Origin: Rossellomorea vietnamensis
GTDB taxonomy: Bacteria; Bacillota; Bacilli; Bacillales; Bacillaceae_B
Assembly (NCBI RefSeq): GCF_008180415.1
Contig: NZ_VTEI01000002.1
Span: 206,518 to 270,517, forward strand
Direction: 5' to 3'
DNA length: 64,000 bases
The notes under the pieces were generated by a model, which saw only the letters and a program-made list of their open reading frames with translations, did no database searches and was not told the origin of the DNA. A program made the translations under genes and the position numbers. Numbering within the stretch: position 1 is the stretch's first letter; every line of letters starts with the position of its first letter. Positions 1 to 8,446 of the stretch are shown one piece after another.

Positions 1-137
1 TTGAAGCGAAAAATAGTGAATTAAAACACAGACACGGGTATGATGTGGCAGAATCCTCGGGTCTAATTGGCATGGAATTACAAGGGGCCATGGCTATATT
101 TGCAGTAAACATTAAAAGGATCCTAAAACTAATGTGA
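1..137 (+). CDS. Transposase C-terminus (IS1182-like, partial)
   Basis: Frame 3 is open from the window edge to TGA at 135-137 and encodes the last 44 residues of a transposase. The pattern NSELKHRHGYD...GLIGMELQGAMAIFAVNIKRI is what I associate with the C-terminus of IS1182-type DDE transposases, where a histidine- and glycine-rich stretch precedes a helix ending in NxKRI. The start lies outside the window, so integrity cannot be judged. It is the only transposase-like sequence seen here. The family call is from memory, not a search. Confidence 0.6.
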   Translation, partial: EAKNSELKHRHGYDVAESSGLIGMELQGAMAIFAVNIKRILKLM

Positions 138-148
138 TAATAAAGGGG

Positions 149-171
149 CAGCATATATGGCATATATGCTG
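149..171. repeat. Perfect 10-bp-arm palindrome after transposase
   Basis: CAGCATATAT and ATATATGCTG flank a 3-nt centre, 12 bp after the transposase stop. It may be a small hairpin in the 3' untranslated region or part of the insertion-sequence end. Function unknown. Confidence 0.5.
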
Positions 172-181
172 ATATCCAAGA

Positions 182-231
182 AAAAAGCCAACCCTTCTTC
201 CTTTTATAGGAAGAAGGGTTGGCTTTTTCTT
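182..231 (+). terminator. Rho-independent terminator
   Basis: A 21-bp perfect stem (arms 182-202 and 208-228) with a 5-nt loop is followed by a T-rich tract. It lies downstream of the transposase remnant, and may also protect the next gene from read-through. The arm is A-rich on the left, so it could act in both directions. Confidence 0.85.
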
Positions 232-365
232 TATTAATTATAGTTATAGTTTAGATATCGGCAGATTTTCAGTGCCCTCGCCCATGGCTGCAAGCTTTTT
301 TGGCATAGATTACCTCTTCTCTAATTTCCAATCTCCCTTTATACTGACTAGTTGGAGGATGGTGA

Positions 366-1295
366 ATGGACATGGCAGAATTGAAGCAATTTATCTTTTT
401 TGACTTTGAAATGAAGTGTGATGATAGAGGCATGGCTTACGAAAACATGGAAGCCATACGATTAGGCGCAGTTAAATATGATCTGCAAACCCGAAGAATT
501 ACCAGCTTTGACCGTTTCATCCAGCCCGCCACAAGAGATCCGCTTAGTCCTTTTTGCAAGAATCTTACCGGAATCGATGACAGAGATCTTGAAACAGCCG
601 ACCCTTTCCCTGTTGTATACAGTGAATTTCTATTCTGGACAGGCGGTGTCAAAAAGTCCCGTTTCTTCTCTTGGTCCAAGAGCGATTTATCCAGACTCAA
701 AATAGACAGCCACCTGCATGGACTGCCTGCTGTCACTCTCGAGAAAATCGAAAAACGTTATGTGGACTTTCAAGATATCTTCAGCAAAGGAGTCTCTAAG
801 GTTAATCTTTCAGTTGAAAATGCCCTCGCTATATATGGAGCGGCCTTTGAAGGGGAGGCGCATCATCCTATGTATGACTCTTACAATACTCTGCGGGTTT
901 TTCTCAGATATTACAGTGAGCCCGTTACTTCTGATATTGAAATGGCAAGAGCATTTATTCTGAACGGAGAAGAGATAGAACTTGCCACGATTAACGAGAG
1001 AATAAAAGAAGTGCTGACCGCAGATATCGCGGAGCTGACAGACAACCTGCATTTCGCATACCGCATGACAAACGTTAAAAAACTTCTTAAAAAAGTTAGC
1101 AAAACAGTTGGAAAGTATGACAATATACTTATAAACCGTTCTGGTATATTTACAGAAGACATCCTGCATCTCGTTCATCAGCTCAATGCTTTCAACAAAA
1201 ACCTTCTCGAGTCCTTCCAAGAACATCTTGAATGCTCGTCAAGAATAATGATCATCGATGACTACTCTGAAACCACTTTAAAGAATTTGAAGTGA
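366..1295 (+). CDS. DnaQ-fold 3'-5' exonuclease family protein (KapD-like)
   Basis: 309 residues. The N-terminal ~185 residues show a DEDDh exonuclease layout: the Exo I motif FFDFE (D13, E15), an Exo II-like aspartate in SWSKSD (D107), and Exo III as HHPMYDSYNT (H167, D171). This resembles KapD-type exonucleases that process single-stranded nucleic acid ends. The C-terminal ~120 residues are helical and charged, match no domain I know, and make the protein longer than KapD (about 205 residues). The ATG at 366 has GGAGG 7 bases upstream. It is one of few plus-strand genes here and appears monocistronic. The substrate is unknown. Confidence 0.75.
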   Translation: MDMAELKQFIFFDFEMKCDDRGMAYENMEAIRLGAVKYDLQTRRITSFDRFIQPATRDPLSPFCKNLTGIDDRDLETADPFPVVYSEFLFWTGGVKKSRFFSWSKSDLSRLKIDSHLHGLPAVTLEKIEKRYVDFQDIFSKGVSKVNLSVENALAIYGAAFEGEAHHPMYDSYNTLRVFLRYYSEPVTSDIEMARAFILNGEEIELATINERIKEVLTADIAELTDNLHFAYRMTNVKKLLKKVSKTVGKYDNILINRSGIFTEDILHLVHQLNAFNKNLLESFQEHLECSSRIMIIDDYSETTLKNLK

Positions 1296-1319
1296 AGCCA
1301 TATGCTTCCTTCTACATAT

Positions 1320-1580
1320 TTAGGCTCTTTGTCTGATTAAAAGCACCATCATCATACCAAACAACCCAATCACGCCAACCAGCGCACCAGTTAAGGCAAA
1401 CGGCAGGCTATCCCATCCGCCAAAGAAAACAGCTGACAACAGGGCAAACACCCCTCCTGCCAAGCCCACTATATAGAATGCAGCGAACCGCTTTGATTTC
1501 TTCACGTTTCGGCTCAAAGCCAGCGTGACGATTAACAGCAAAATACTTCCTATAACGAGCATTGTAACACGACCCTTCAA
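1320..1580 (-). CDS. Small membrane protein, YesK-like
   Basis: 86 residues with three hydrophobic segments (about 7-23, 33-55 and 60-82) and a central GGWDSLP loop. The pattern resembles YesK-like small integral membrane proteins of Bacillus. No catalytic residues are seen. It converges with the exonuclease gene, ending 24 bp from it. The role is unknown; family assignment is moderate. Confidence 0.55.
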   Translation of the reverse strand: MKGRVTMLVIGSILLLIVTLALSRNVKKSKRFAAFYIVGLAGGVFALLSAVFFGGWDSLPFALTGALVGVIGLFGMMMVLLIRQRA

Positions 1581-1626
1581 ACTTCTAGTTTATCCATTTC
1601 AGAGTAAGTAGTGGATTCTATGTATA

Positions 1627-1789
1627 GGCTGTTCTCAGATTGCTGCTTTCGGATCCCCGGATACTAAGGGATTTCTCTCTAATCAGTGAAAGAAGCTCTT
1701 TCTTTTCATGCTAAACAGGTTATCAAGGTGAATTACGATTAGTTTTTTGGGATTAGTATCATATAGCAACAAAGTTTCCGAAAAGAGCC
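1627..1789. mobile_element. MITE-like element, copy 1
   Basis: A 163-bp copy of the dispersed element. The left end GGCTGTTCTCAGATTGCTGC and the right end, read as its complement GGCTCTTTTCGGAAACTTTG, form imperfect terminal inverted repeats. The interior has the shared AAGAAGCTCTTTCTTTTCAT segment. Flanks TATGTATA (left) and CATGTAAA (right) match at 6 of 8 bases, as expected for an old target-site duplication. It occupies most of the gap 1581-1836. Confidence 0.8.
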
Positions 1790-1836
1790 CATGTAAATGA
1801 ACTAAGAAAAAGGAATGGAGAAAAATCTCCACTCCG

Positions 1837-2187
1837 TTATTGAATCCAAGTCACAGCATCAGTGTGATGGTTCTTATCAAAATGTTTCACTTCTAAATCG
1901 GGCATGGTATCTTCCATCTTCGCACCAATTTCGACCCATTTCTTGTCACTGACTACCGCTACTTTATTGAATTCGTGCATGTGGTCCTTACCGAAAAGAA
2001 AATCCTCTTTCAGTGCTTTCATTGAAAAATCCATATCATTTACGACTAACAGAAGATTCATGTTTTCATTAGGTGTCTTCTTTTCATGAAAAGCTTTTTC
2101 AAACTGCTGCATATCGTCTTTGGTGTAATCTCCTGTCACTTCTACTTCCAGCAAGTCATTTCTTCCACTTGGAATAATTGTAAGCAT
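1837..2187 (-). CDS. SpoIIAA-like STAS-domain protein
   Basis: 116 residues. The shape is that of the stand-alone SpoIIAA-like STAS family: an N-terminal strand pair (MLTIIPSGRNDLLEVEVTGDYT), an amphipathic helix near 24-36, a strand MNLLLVVND, and a helix-strand repeat ending near the C-terminus. These are cytosolic proteins, often linked to lipid or membrane processes. The canonical phosphorylatable serine motif of true SpoIIAA is not evident. A GGAGG-type site precedes the ATG. Appears monocistronic. Confidence 0.7.
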   Translation of the reverse strand: MLTIIPSGRNDLLEVEVTGDYTKDDMQQFEKAFHEKKTPNENMNLLLVVNDMDFSMKALKEDFLFGKDHMHEFNKVAVVSDKKWVEIGAKMEDTMPDLEVKHFDKNHHTDAVTWIQ

Positions 2188-2281
2188 ATTTCATTCCTCC
2201 TTAATCGATGTCTTATTCCGTTTATACCCTTCTTTTCCAAGGAGTTAAACTTCACGGGCACATGAAAAAAGGTGCAGTATG

Positions 2282-2425
2282 CTAAACTGCCTTAACCCCG
2301 GCCTCTACGTAACTTCTGACCAGCATCCTTTTTACTTCAACAAATTTAAATGTATTATAAACTAAATTAGCAGTCTCCAAGGGCTTGCCATCAATGACCA
2401 TGGAGGCGGATATAAGTGCATAGCT
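2282..2425 (-). pseudogene. Possible gene remnant
   Basis: Within the otherwise empty 2188-2535 gap, the minus strand is open for about 47 codons ending in TAG at 2282. It reads with protein-like composition (ASMVIDGKPLETANLVYNTF, then KFVEVKRMLVRSYVEAG). The only internal ATG lacks a ribosome binding site, and a stop lies just upstream. I read it as the tail of a decayed gene, but I recognise no family and it could be chance. Confidence 0.3.
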
Positions 2426-2535
2426 TCATTTCAGAAAAAAAGTATTCGCGCTCCGGATTTTGATCTTAAAAGCGAACGCTCCAACTCATAGTTTATAGAT
2501 AGTCCGTTATTGTAAAAGATAAGAAAAAAACCAGT

Positions 2536-3099
2536 TCACTGATTCCTCTCCATTACTCCTTTTAATACTCTGGTGAAAATATAGCAAAAGTATACAACTG
2601 CTAAATCAATAAGCAAGAGGTAAGCATAGTTCATCCCTTTCCTTAATTCCAGAAGGCCGATTACGCTTTCCAAAGGAGCAAAAACAAAGGAAAAAACAGC
2701 GCTCATTAATGCAGAATATACAAAGAAGTCTTTCTTTCTGCTGGTGCAATATTGATAAAGAAGCAAAAAACTGACTGGCAAGACTGCTGCCGTCATATTC
2801 AGTGAATAAGGGTAGATCGGAACAAAAAAATACTTATGTACAAAGTAACCGTATCTTTCAAGTGGCACATCTATGTAAGTCCATAATAGATGAATCGAAT
2901 AGCCAAGGAAAAAGAGTTCAAACACCCTGCTGCGATCAACTGTGAAGATGAGCAGTATCAACGGGCCCACCGTAAGTATCAAGACAACCCAGAACTGCCA
3001 GCTGTCAAAGCTGGAATAAACACTCCAGTAATGATGAAATAAAGAATTCAGCTCGTCACCCGTCTGATATAATCTGTCCCAATATTCTTCATAGTTCAT
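2536..3099 (-). CDS. CBO0543-family membrane protein
   Basis: 187 residues with about five hydrophobic segments (roughly 35-53, 60-75, 95-114, 127-145, 160-180). The motif WTYIDVPLERYGYF after a short helix, and the general layout, fit the CBO0543 family of uncharacterised Firmicutes integral membrane proteins. Two further members of the same type occur at 5849 and 8447, so the family is expanded locally. No enzymatic motif is visible. Confidence 0.6.
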   Translation of the reverse strand: MNYEEYWDRLYQTGDELNSLFHHYWSVYSSFDSWQFWVVLILTVGPLILLIFTVDRSRVFELFFLGYSIHLLWTYIDVPLERYGYFVHKYFFVPIYPYSLNMTAAVLPVSFLLLYQYCTSRKKDFFVYSALMSAVFSFVFAPLESVIGLLELRKGMNYAYLLLIDLAVVYFCYIFTRVLKGVMERNQ

Positions 3100-3191
3100 A
3101 GACTATCTAACCTCCAAGTGCGATGTATCCTTAGCTTGTCACGTCCCTATTGAACTATCCTCTAAATTTCTAGAACAACAATTATTTTTAT

Positions 3192-3743
3192 TTACATTAC
3201 CCTCTGACAATCGATAAAGTGCTTCCCGGTAAAGGTCAGCTTATAAATATCCGGCATATCCAGCGTTTTCCAAAAATTAAAGTCGTATTTTTTATCGAAA
3301 TAATTCATAATCAAAACCATGATATTTCCATGTGTGCCAATAACGACCTTCTTTTCTTTAAATTCTGCAAGAACTTTATAAAGCGAATCTACTCCTCTTG
3401 CTTGAGCTTCCTGATTAGATTCCCCGCCTTCCCAGGAGAAGGTCCAGTCTTCCCATACCCTGCTGATGGCTGATGCAAAATCAGATGCCGGAACTTCACT
3501 CAATGTCCGTTCTTTGAAACCCTCTCTATGGATAATTTCTTTTTTGTATTGTTCCGCAGCTCCCTCTATAGTTTGAGCTGCCCGCAAGTAAGGACTGGAG
3601 AGGAAAACATCAATATCCTCTTCAGCCAGTATTTCTGTGATTTTTTCTGTATCTTCCATTCCCTTCTCAGATAAGGGCCTCCCTAGTTCATCCGGTGTAT
3701 ATACCGAATGAGCATGGCGAACGAAGTAAATTGCAGTAACCAT
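3192..3743 (-). CDS. Histidine phosphatase family protein
   Basis: 183 residues. The phosphoglycerate-mutase-like fold is shown by YFVRHAHS with the catalytic histidine at 10, the SSPYLRAAQT segment near 49-58, and the second histidine in GTHGN (H138). Such enzymes remove phosphate from sugars, nucleotides or proteins through a phosphohistidine intermediate. The normal RHGE is RHAH here, common in the branch of unknown substrate. Expressed alone; substrate not inferable. Confidence 0.85.
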   Translation of the reverse strand: MVTAIYFVRHAHSVYTPDELGRPLSEKGMEDTEKITEILAEEDIDVFLSSPYLRAAQTIEGAAEQYKKEIIHREGFKERTLSEVPASDFASAISRVWEDWTFSWEGGESNQEAQARGVDSLYKVLAEFKEKKVVIGTHGNIMVLIMNYFDKKYDFNFWKTLDMPDIYKLTFTGKHFIDCQRVM

Positions 3744-3861
3744 AAATTGCTCCTTTCTCTGTTCCTTTTACCACATGAGAGATCACCAGCCAAGCCTCAT
3801 TTCTTTTACCAAATTCTGTATTTAAAAATGCTGGTCTACAGGATGATAACCGCTCAAAGCG

Positions 3862-3955
3862 GAAGTTCATGCTATTTAAAGTGCTTTTATACAGCATAAA
3901 CAGCACAATAACCTTTTAAGCCCGAAGTTCATGCTGTTTAAAATGCTTCTTTTAA
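3862..3955. repeat. Short direct repeat pair
   Basis: GAAGTTCATGCTATTTAAA at 3862 recurs as GAAGTTCATGCTGTTTAAA at 3923, 61 bp apart, each followed by a similar TGCTT-T-rich stretch. It lies between a phosphatase gene and a Nudix gene. Purpose unknown; possibly a local duplication. Confidence 0.5.
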
Positions 3956-3975
3956 ACTGTAAGGTATCCTTCACA

Positions 3976-4446
3976 TTAAAACATTTTCACTTTCCATATA
4001 TGTGCCAAATATTTCAACAAGTGATGATCCACCTTGTCGATAGGCTCCTCTAAGCACGATTTATCCCATAAGATGATCTTAGTGGTTTCCTCATTTTCTT
4101 GGAAGGGATGAAGGATTTCCATCTCACCAAAGAAGACAGGATTATACTTTACAGACCCGTCTTCTTTTCTGACCTTCATTAAACCTGAAAATTTCAATTC
4201 GTCCGGCATTTGCCCTGTCTCCTCCAACAACTCCCTGAATGCGCAGTCTGATATGGTTTCATTCTTTTCCCTTTTCCCCGCGGGAAGTTCCCATTGGTTC
4301 CTCCACTTATTAAAGCAGAGAAGAAAATCACCATTCACTTTAATGACTGCGTAAGAACCTGCAATAGGAAGAAAGCTGTCTACATCTGACTCCTCAATCT
4401 GAATAAAATCAAGGAACTCCTGTCCGTTATCCTTCTCATTGATCAA
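3976..4446 (-). CDS. Nudix hydrolase
   Basis: About 156 residues. The Nudix box reads GKREKNETISDCAFRELLEE followed by TG, with every consensus position (G-x5-E-x7-RE-x2-EE-x-G) satisfied, so it should hydrolyse a nucleoside-diphosphate-linked substrate using Mg2+. I prefer the TTG start at 4446 because AAAGGAG lies 9-10 bases upstream; an ATG at 4470 is also open but lacks a site. The start overlaps the end of the upstream MFS exporter gene by 11 bp, implying translational coupling in a two-gene operon. Confidence 0.8.
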   Translation of the reverse strand: MINEKDNGQEFLDFIQIEESDVDSFLPIAGSYAVIKVNGDFLLCFNKWRNQWELPAGKREKNETISDCAFRELLEETGQMPDELKFSGLMKVRKEDGSVKYNPVFFGEMEILHPFQENEETTKIILWDKSCLEEPIDKVDHHLLKYLAHIWKVKMF

Positions 4447-5692
4447 TAGACTTCTCTCCTTTCTCAGCATAATAAAAGGATGTAGTTGGTCTGTTTATTA
4501 ACCCTATCAAAATAACAGCTACGAACAGCATCAGAAATGATGCTATGATAATGCTGTACCTGAGCGGGAACACCTCTCCTGTAAAACCAATAAGCATTAT
4601 GAATATGATTTGAAGTATGCTTTGAAGTACCCCGAATAAACTTGTAAATCTCCCCATCAGATCGAAGGGAACATTATTTTGGTAAAAGGTCATGAAGCCT
4701 GTACCCCAAAAAGGATTGAAGAAGCCCAGAACAAGGAAAGCGGCAGCAGCGGTCCAAAAAGAAAAGGAAAAGGCGTAGAAAAGGTACCCTGCCGAAACTA
4801 GTAAAAATCCTGTGTTCATCAAAAGCCTGACAGACAGCTTTGCAGATACTGCAGAAACGACAGAAGCACCCACTATCGAACCAATTCCCGTTATACTGAT
4901 CAGAAAGCCGTACTCTGCTTCAGTAAGAAGCAAGATCTGCCGGGTAAATACAACTTCCTGTGCATCCATGGCAAGAGCGGCCACCATGAAAAACTGAGAT
5001 AAGAAGTAGACCACAGCAATATAACGATGAGTAAAAGAGAATTGGTATATTGCCTTCCAATCCTCCTTCAGCACTGCAAGTGTAATTTTCGCTCTATCCC
5101 TTCCCGATTCCACATTGGGCAGTAGATAAAGTACTGCTGCTGAAAACAAAAACGATATTGAATTGATCCAGATTGACGCCTCTACAGATGAAGCAAGAAT
5201 GAGAACACCAGAAACAGCCGGCCCTATCAGAAAGGCACTGGAGGTAATCAAGCTTCTGAATGAATTGAATCGTTTTCTTTCAGCTTCTGGTATCAATCCA
5301 GTAATGTAGGCAATAGATGCAGGCTCAAAAAAAGCTTTAGACACCGAAAGAAAGAACAATATTATATAAATGAATAAGACCGATTCGCAGAAAGGGATAA
5401 GAGCTATAAATAAGGCTCTCACTATATCTGTTAAAATCATTAATCCTCGTTTATTTATCCTGTCAACAAGGCTGCCAGACCAAAATTTTGTAAGAAGCGA
5501 AGCAGCAGGACCGATGATCCACAGCCCTGCTACCGCAGCAGCAGAGCCTGTCAGCTGCAACACAAGAATATTAATGGCCACTAGGTAGATGAAGTCACCA
5601 AAAGTGGAAATGCCAAGTCCCAATAATAATAGATTATTCCTATAAGATAGAGTGATAATAAATCCCCCATGAAAAAGCGTCTTTCTTATCAA
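4436..5692 (-). CDS. MFS transporter (DHA3/macrolide-efflux type)
   Basis: 418 residues with about twelve membrane segments. The loop between helices 2 and 3 carries SGSLVDRINKRGLMILTDIV, the MFS motif A (G-x3-DR-x-RR type), and a long cytoplasmic loop near 190-215 separates the two halves. The overall pattern (NNLLLLGLGISTFGDFIYLV at the start) fits the drug-export DHA3 group. Substrate unknown. The TTG start at 5692 has only a weak upstream site, so the true start may be some residues downstream. It is transcribed with the overlapping Nudix gene. Confidence 0.8.
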   Translation of the reverse strand: MIRKTLFHGGFIITLSYRNNLLLLGLGISTFGDFIYLVAINILVLQLTGSAAAVAGLWIIGPAASLLTKFWSGSLVDRINKRGLMILTDIVRALFIALIPFCESVLFIYIILFFLSVSKAFFEPASIAYITGLIPEAERKRFNSFRSLITSSAFLIGPAVSGVLILASSVEASIWINSISFLFSAAVLYLLPNVESGRDRAKITLAVLKEDWKAIYQFSFTHRYIAVVYFLSQFFMVAALAMDAQEVVFTRQILLLTEAEYGFLISITGIGSIVGASVVSAVSAKLSVRLLMNTGFLLVSAGYLFYAFSFSFWTAAAAFLVLGFFNPFWGTGFMTFYQNNVPFDLMGRFTSLFGVLQSILQIIFIMLIGFTGEVFPLRYSIIIASFLMLFVAVILIGLINRPTTSFYYAEKGEKSIDQ

Positions 5693-5848
5693 TTCTGCTA
5701 TTTCATTAAAAATTCCTTTAGCAATAATGAAAATTCACCAATTTGCCACCATTCTTCCTTTAAACTAAATTATCCCATGAGTAAGTAAAACCTTATCAAA
5801 AAGACATACTATACAAAAAGTCTAGATCCATTCAGGTGGTTGGTAACG

Positions 5849-6685
5849 ATGAAAAGAAAACGAAAAAGAAGAAACACCCGCTATTTTTTATTACTAGGTA
5901 TATTTCATTGTGTGCTGCTGCTCATAGTATTGGTAAGAAGAAAACAGCGGATAACCTTGGTGCTGCTGTTCACCAATATGGGTTTCGCCTATTTATTCGA
6001 TTATCTGATTTTAAATCTATTCAATGCCTACACGTACAAGCCTCATGTCATGAAGAACCGCTCCCTGGATAACATTTTTGGAGCTATTTTGTCTCAAGAT
6101 GTTTATGTTCCCGTAGGTGCTACATTTATTACGGCTTTCAGAGGGGACTGGCGATGGAAAATCTCGTTTAGTCTCTATTTTTACTTTATAGAAAAACTTT
6201 TTTTGAAGCTTGGACTTTATACAGTTCATTGGTGGAGATCTTACTATACACCAATATTTTTATGTCTGTATTTTTATCTTAGTGATGGCGCGTATATCGT
6301 GTTGAAGAATAAAAAGAAATGGGCTTTAATGACCGCACAATACTTATCCTCAGCAGTTGTGGGCGTTTCCTTGTTGTATGCTGCAGCAGCAGGCAGAAAA
6401 CTGCGTTTTGGGTGGAAACACCGCCATTCTTGGAAGGAACACTTCATGATAGCACCACTGTATAGCATGTTTCTTTCCCTGATCGGAACCCTGGTTTCTT
6501 TTCAGGCAAAGTTTATCTACCGGCTTCTATTCTTAGTGTGGTGCACAATTTTTGATTTCATCTTAATGAAGACTGGCGTATTAAAAATGCAAAGCAGGCA
6601 AGTTTTAATGAATATCCCTTTCCATGTGTTTATGGTTTACATATCCACTTTTTTGAACAGAGCTATTTATAAATGGGGAAAGTAA
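5849..6685 (+). CDS. CBO0543-family membrane protein
   Basis: 278 residues with several hydrophobic stretches (roughly 9-25, 34-55, 105-125, 135-155, 170-185, 205-225, 232-245). The motif YFIEKLFLKLGLYTVHWWRS is typical of the longer CBO0543-type proteins. Start at ATG 5849 after GGTGG; a TTG nine bases upstream is in frame. Its C-terminus lies 4 bp from the end of a convergent gene. Function unknown. Confidence 0.55.
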   Translation: MKRKRKRRNTRYFLLLGIFHCVLLLIVLVRRKQRITLVLLFTNMGFAYLFDYLILNLFNAYTYKPHVMKNRSLDNIFGAILSQDVYVPVGATFITAFRGDWRWKISFSLYFYFIEKLFLKLGLYTVHWWRSYYTPIFLCLYFYLSDGAYIVLKNKKKWALMTAQYLSSAVVGVSLLYAAAAGRKLRFGWKHRHSWKEHFMIAPLYSMFLSLIGTLVSFQAKFIYRLLFLVWCTIFDFILMKTGVLKMQSRQVLMNIPFHVFMVYISTFLNRAIYKWGK

Positions 6686-6689
6686 GGCC

Positions 6690-7139
6690 TCACAATGTTA
6701 TCGTCCAAAATTCCCGGTCTTCCAGCACTAAATCATAAGGTGATTGAATGCTCGGCCAGCGGACGGTTCTCTTCTTTGAGATTTCTTTATTTTCCTGTCC
6801 GTTTAGGGAAGTGAAGTATTCCAGGATACCGCTGGACTGTATGGCTTCTTCCAGATAGGTATGCAAAATTTTCAAACACTTCTCCTCTCCTTGTGTTCCT
6901 TTTAAGCGGTACTTAAATGGAATATGATTAGCGTAGGCTGCCATTTGATACTCCAGAGAAAAATGAGTGCTATAGGAAATTTTCTTTTTTTGTCTGGCAT
7001 CATAATTATTCTCAAAATCCAAATGAGCAAAATCCAGTTCAGCCTTAAAGATATTTGGATTGTCAAGAGATACAGGATTAGACCCAAAGGATCCTTGAGG
7101 CAGTTTATTTGTTGAGGCAATGTATATGTATTGTGTCAT
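6690..7139 (-). CDS. Hypothetical protein
   Basis: 149 residues, soluble, with no signal peptide or membrane segment. The composition (YIYIASTNKLPQGSFGSNP, then repeated aromatic-rich short strands) suggests an alpha/beta cytosolic protein. I do not recognise the family. ATG at 7139 has GGGGAAG 8 bases upstream; a GTG at 7148 overlaps that site and is less likely. Confidence 0.55.
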   Translation of the reverse strand: MTQYIYIASTNKLPQGSFGSNPVSLDNPNIFKAELDFAHLDFENNYDARQKKKISYSTHFSLEYQMAAYANHIPFKYRLKGTQGEEKCLKILHTYLEEAIQSSGILEYFTSLNGQENKEISKKRTVRWPSIQSPYDLVLEDREFWTITL

Positions 7140-7197
7140 GGTATTCACTTCCCCTGAATGTAGAATAAATCATTTCTACAGGTGGTAGTAAAGACAG

Positions 7198-7644
7198 TTA
7201 TTCAAGGGTGCCCTCTTCCGGTAGTGACAGTTCTAATAGTGATTGAACCTTTCCTGCCACCTCTTGTGGTCTAATGTCTATTGAAGGGAATTCTTCAATC
7301 GAAATCCATACCGGTTCATAGGTTCCTCTGCAAGGGTCCTGGAATTCTGCCGCTTTGCCCTCACCAATTCTTCCTGCCGTGATTTCTGCATGAAAATAAT
7401 ACTGCATTCCGTTAAGATTAATGAAGGAAAGACAACCCTTTAGTTCAACGGCAACACCCAGTTCCTCTTTTGCCTCACGTATCGCTGCCTCTTCCGGTGT
7501 CTCGCCTGATTCTATTCCGCCTCCAGGAAACACGAAGTACTCTTCATGTTTTTTCACCCTTTTGATCAATAGAATCTTTCTACCATCTATGATGACAACG
7601 GCCCCTCTGTTTCTTATCACTCTTACCCTCTCATTGTCCTTCAC
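7198..7644 (-). CDS. Nudix hydrolase
   Basis: 148 residues. A clear Nudix box GGIESGETPEEAAIREAKEE followed by LG starts near residue 43, preceded by the usual strand GAVVIIDGRKILLIKR. Substrate specificity cannot be read. It is the last gene of a three-gene operon (GNAT, small membrane protein, Nudix) with only 1 bp between it and the preceding gene. Confidence 0.88.
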   Translation of the reverse strand: MKDNERVRVIRNRGAVVIIDGRKILLIKRVKKHEEYFVFPGGGIESGETPEEAAIREAKEELGVAVELKGCLSFINLNGMQYYFHAEITAGRIGEGKAAEFQDPCRGTYEPVWISIEEFPSIDIRPQEVAGKVQSLLELSLPEEGTLE

Positions 7645-7645
7645 A

Positions 7646-7834
7646 TTAATCTTTCTCCTGCAGCAGCTTATCCAGTTTTTCTTCTATTCTGTTCAAACGG
7701 CTTTTCCGGTTTCTTAGTCCGACTACTACAATCATTATGATAGCTGCAGGTATACCCAGCATGAAAAGGAACATGAACAATTGAAAAGCTATGTCTCCGC
7801 CATTAAATTCTGCTTGTAATAAATACATCCTCAT
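7646..7834 (-). CDS. Small single-span membrane protein (DUF4083-like)
   Basis: 62 residues. One hydrophobic segment (about 16-39) is followed by a basic, coiled-coil-prone tail (RNRKSRLNRIEEKLDKLLQE). This layout matches DUF4083-type small proteins of Bacillus. Its start overlaps the preceding GNAT stop by 4 bp (ATGA), so the two are translationally coupled. Function unknown. Confidence 0.6.
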   Translation of the reverse strand: MRMYLLQAEFNGGDIAFQLFMFLFMLGIPAAIIMIVVVGLRNRKSRLNRIEEKLDKLLQEKD

Positions 7835-8316
7835 TCTCCTTTGGGATTGAATTTCATCCGGACAAATTCAAAACTGCTGCCATTTGTGTCCTGCATGAAC
7901 GTTTCGACAGGAATGAATCCTGCTTTTTGATATACCTTGATTGCTCTTTGGTTAAAGGCGGCAACTGAAAGGAAAAGGTCTGCAGGCCCATATTGTTCGA
8001 GAGCAAACTCTATCCCCTGTTGGAAAAACTCCAGTCCCTGCCCATTTCCTGTTAACTCCGGCTTCATTCCCAATCCGATTTCGATTTCTCCTCTTCTGCT
8101 TTCTTCAAAACAATAATAACCAATGCATTCTCCTTCTTTTTTTACTGTGTAATACCCTGTTCGATTTGCCTGTAGAAACTCTTCCAGGTCTTCTTCATCC
8201 TCGGTCATATCATAAAAGGAGTATTCGCCATCATACTTCCAGCGATAGGCGATTTCCTCTGCCATTTCTTGATTCATGGGTGTAAAGCTGTACAATAATC
8301 TCACCTCTTTGAGCAA
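7831..8316 (-). CDS. GNAT-family N-acetyltransferase
   Basis: 161 residues with the GNAT fold: strand 4 IEIGLGMKPELTGNGQGLEF contains the acetyl-CoA loop (the Q/R-x2-G-x-G/A variant TGNGQG) near 79-93, and VAAFNQRAIKVYQKAGF near 118-134 is the usual helix-4/strand-6 signature. It is first in an operon with a DUF4083-like protein and a Nudix hydrolase. Acceptor unknown. Confidence 0.85.
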   Translation of the reverse strand: MLKEVRLLYSFTPMNQEMAEEIAYRWKYDGEYSFYDMTEDEEDLEEFLQANRTGYYTVKKEGECIGYYCFEESRRGEIEIGLGMKPELTGNGQGLEFFQQGIEFALEQYGPADLFLSVAAFNQRAIKVYQKAGFIPVETFMQDTNGSSFEFVRMKFNPKGE

Positions 8317-8446
8317 ACTATTCAGAAAGTATTTCTCTGTATAATCTTACCATCATTTACGTGATTACTGAAGGTGAAATCACAGTTTCACTTCTACATA
8401 ATCCTTGCTTACTATAGTCAAACTATCAGAAGGAGGTGTTTTTCAG

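Noticed and set aside
1..232. Active insertion sequence responsible for the MITE family
   Set aside because: Only the 3' end is visible and its family (IS1182-like) is not known for GGCTCTTTT ends with 8-bp duplications; the nearby palindromes do not match the MITE ends.
810..1226. Antisense ORF of 138 codons in the exonuclease gene
   Set aside because: Lies fully inside a well-supported gene, cysteine-rich shadow composition and no ribosome binding site.
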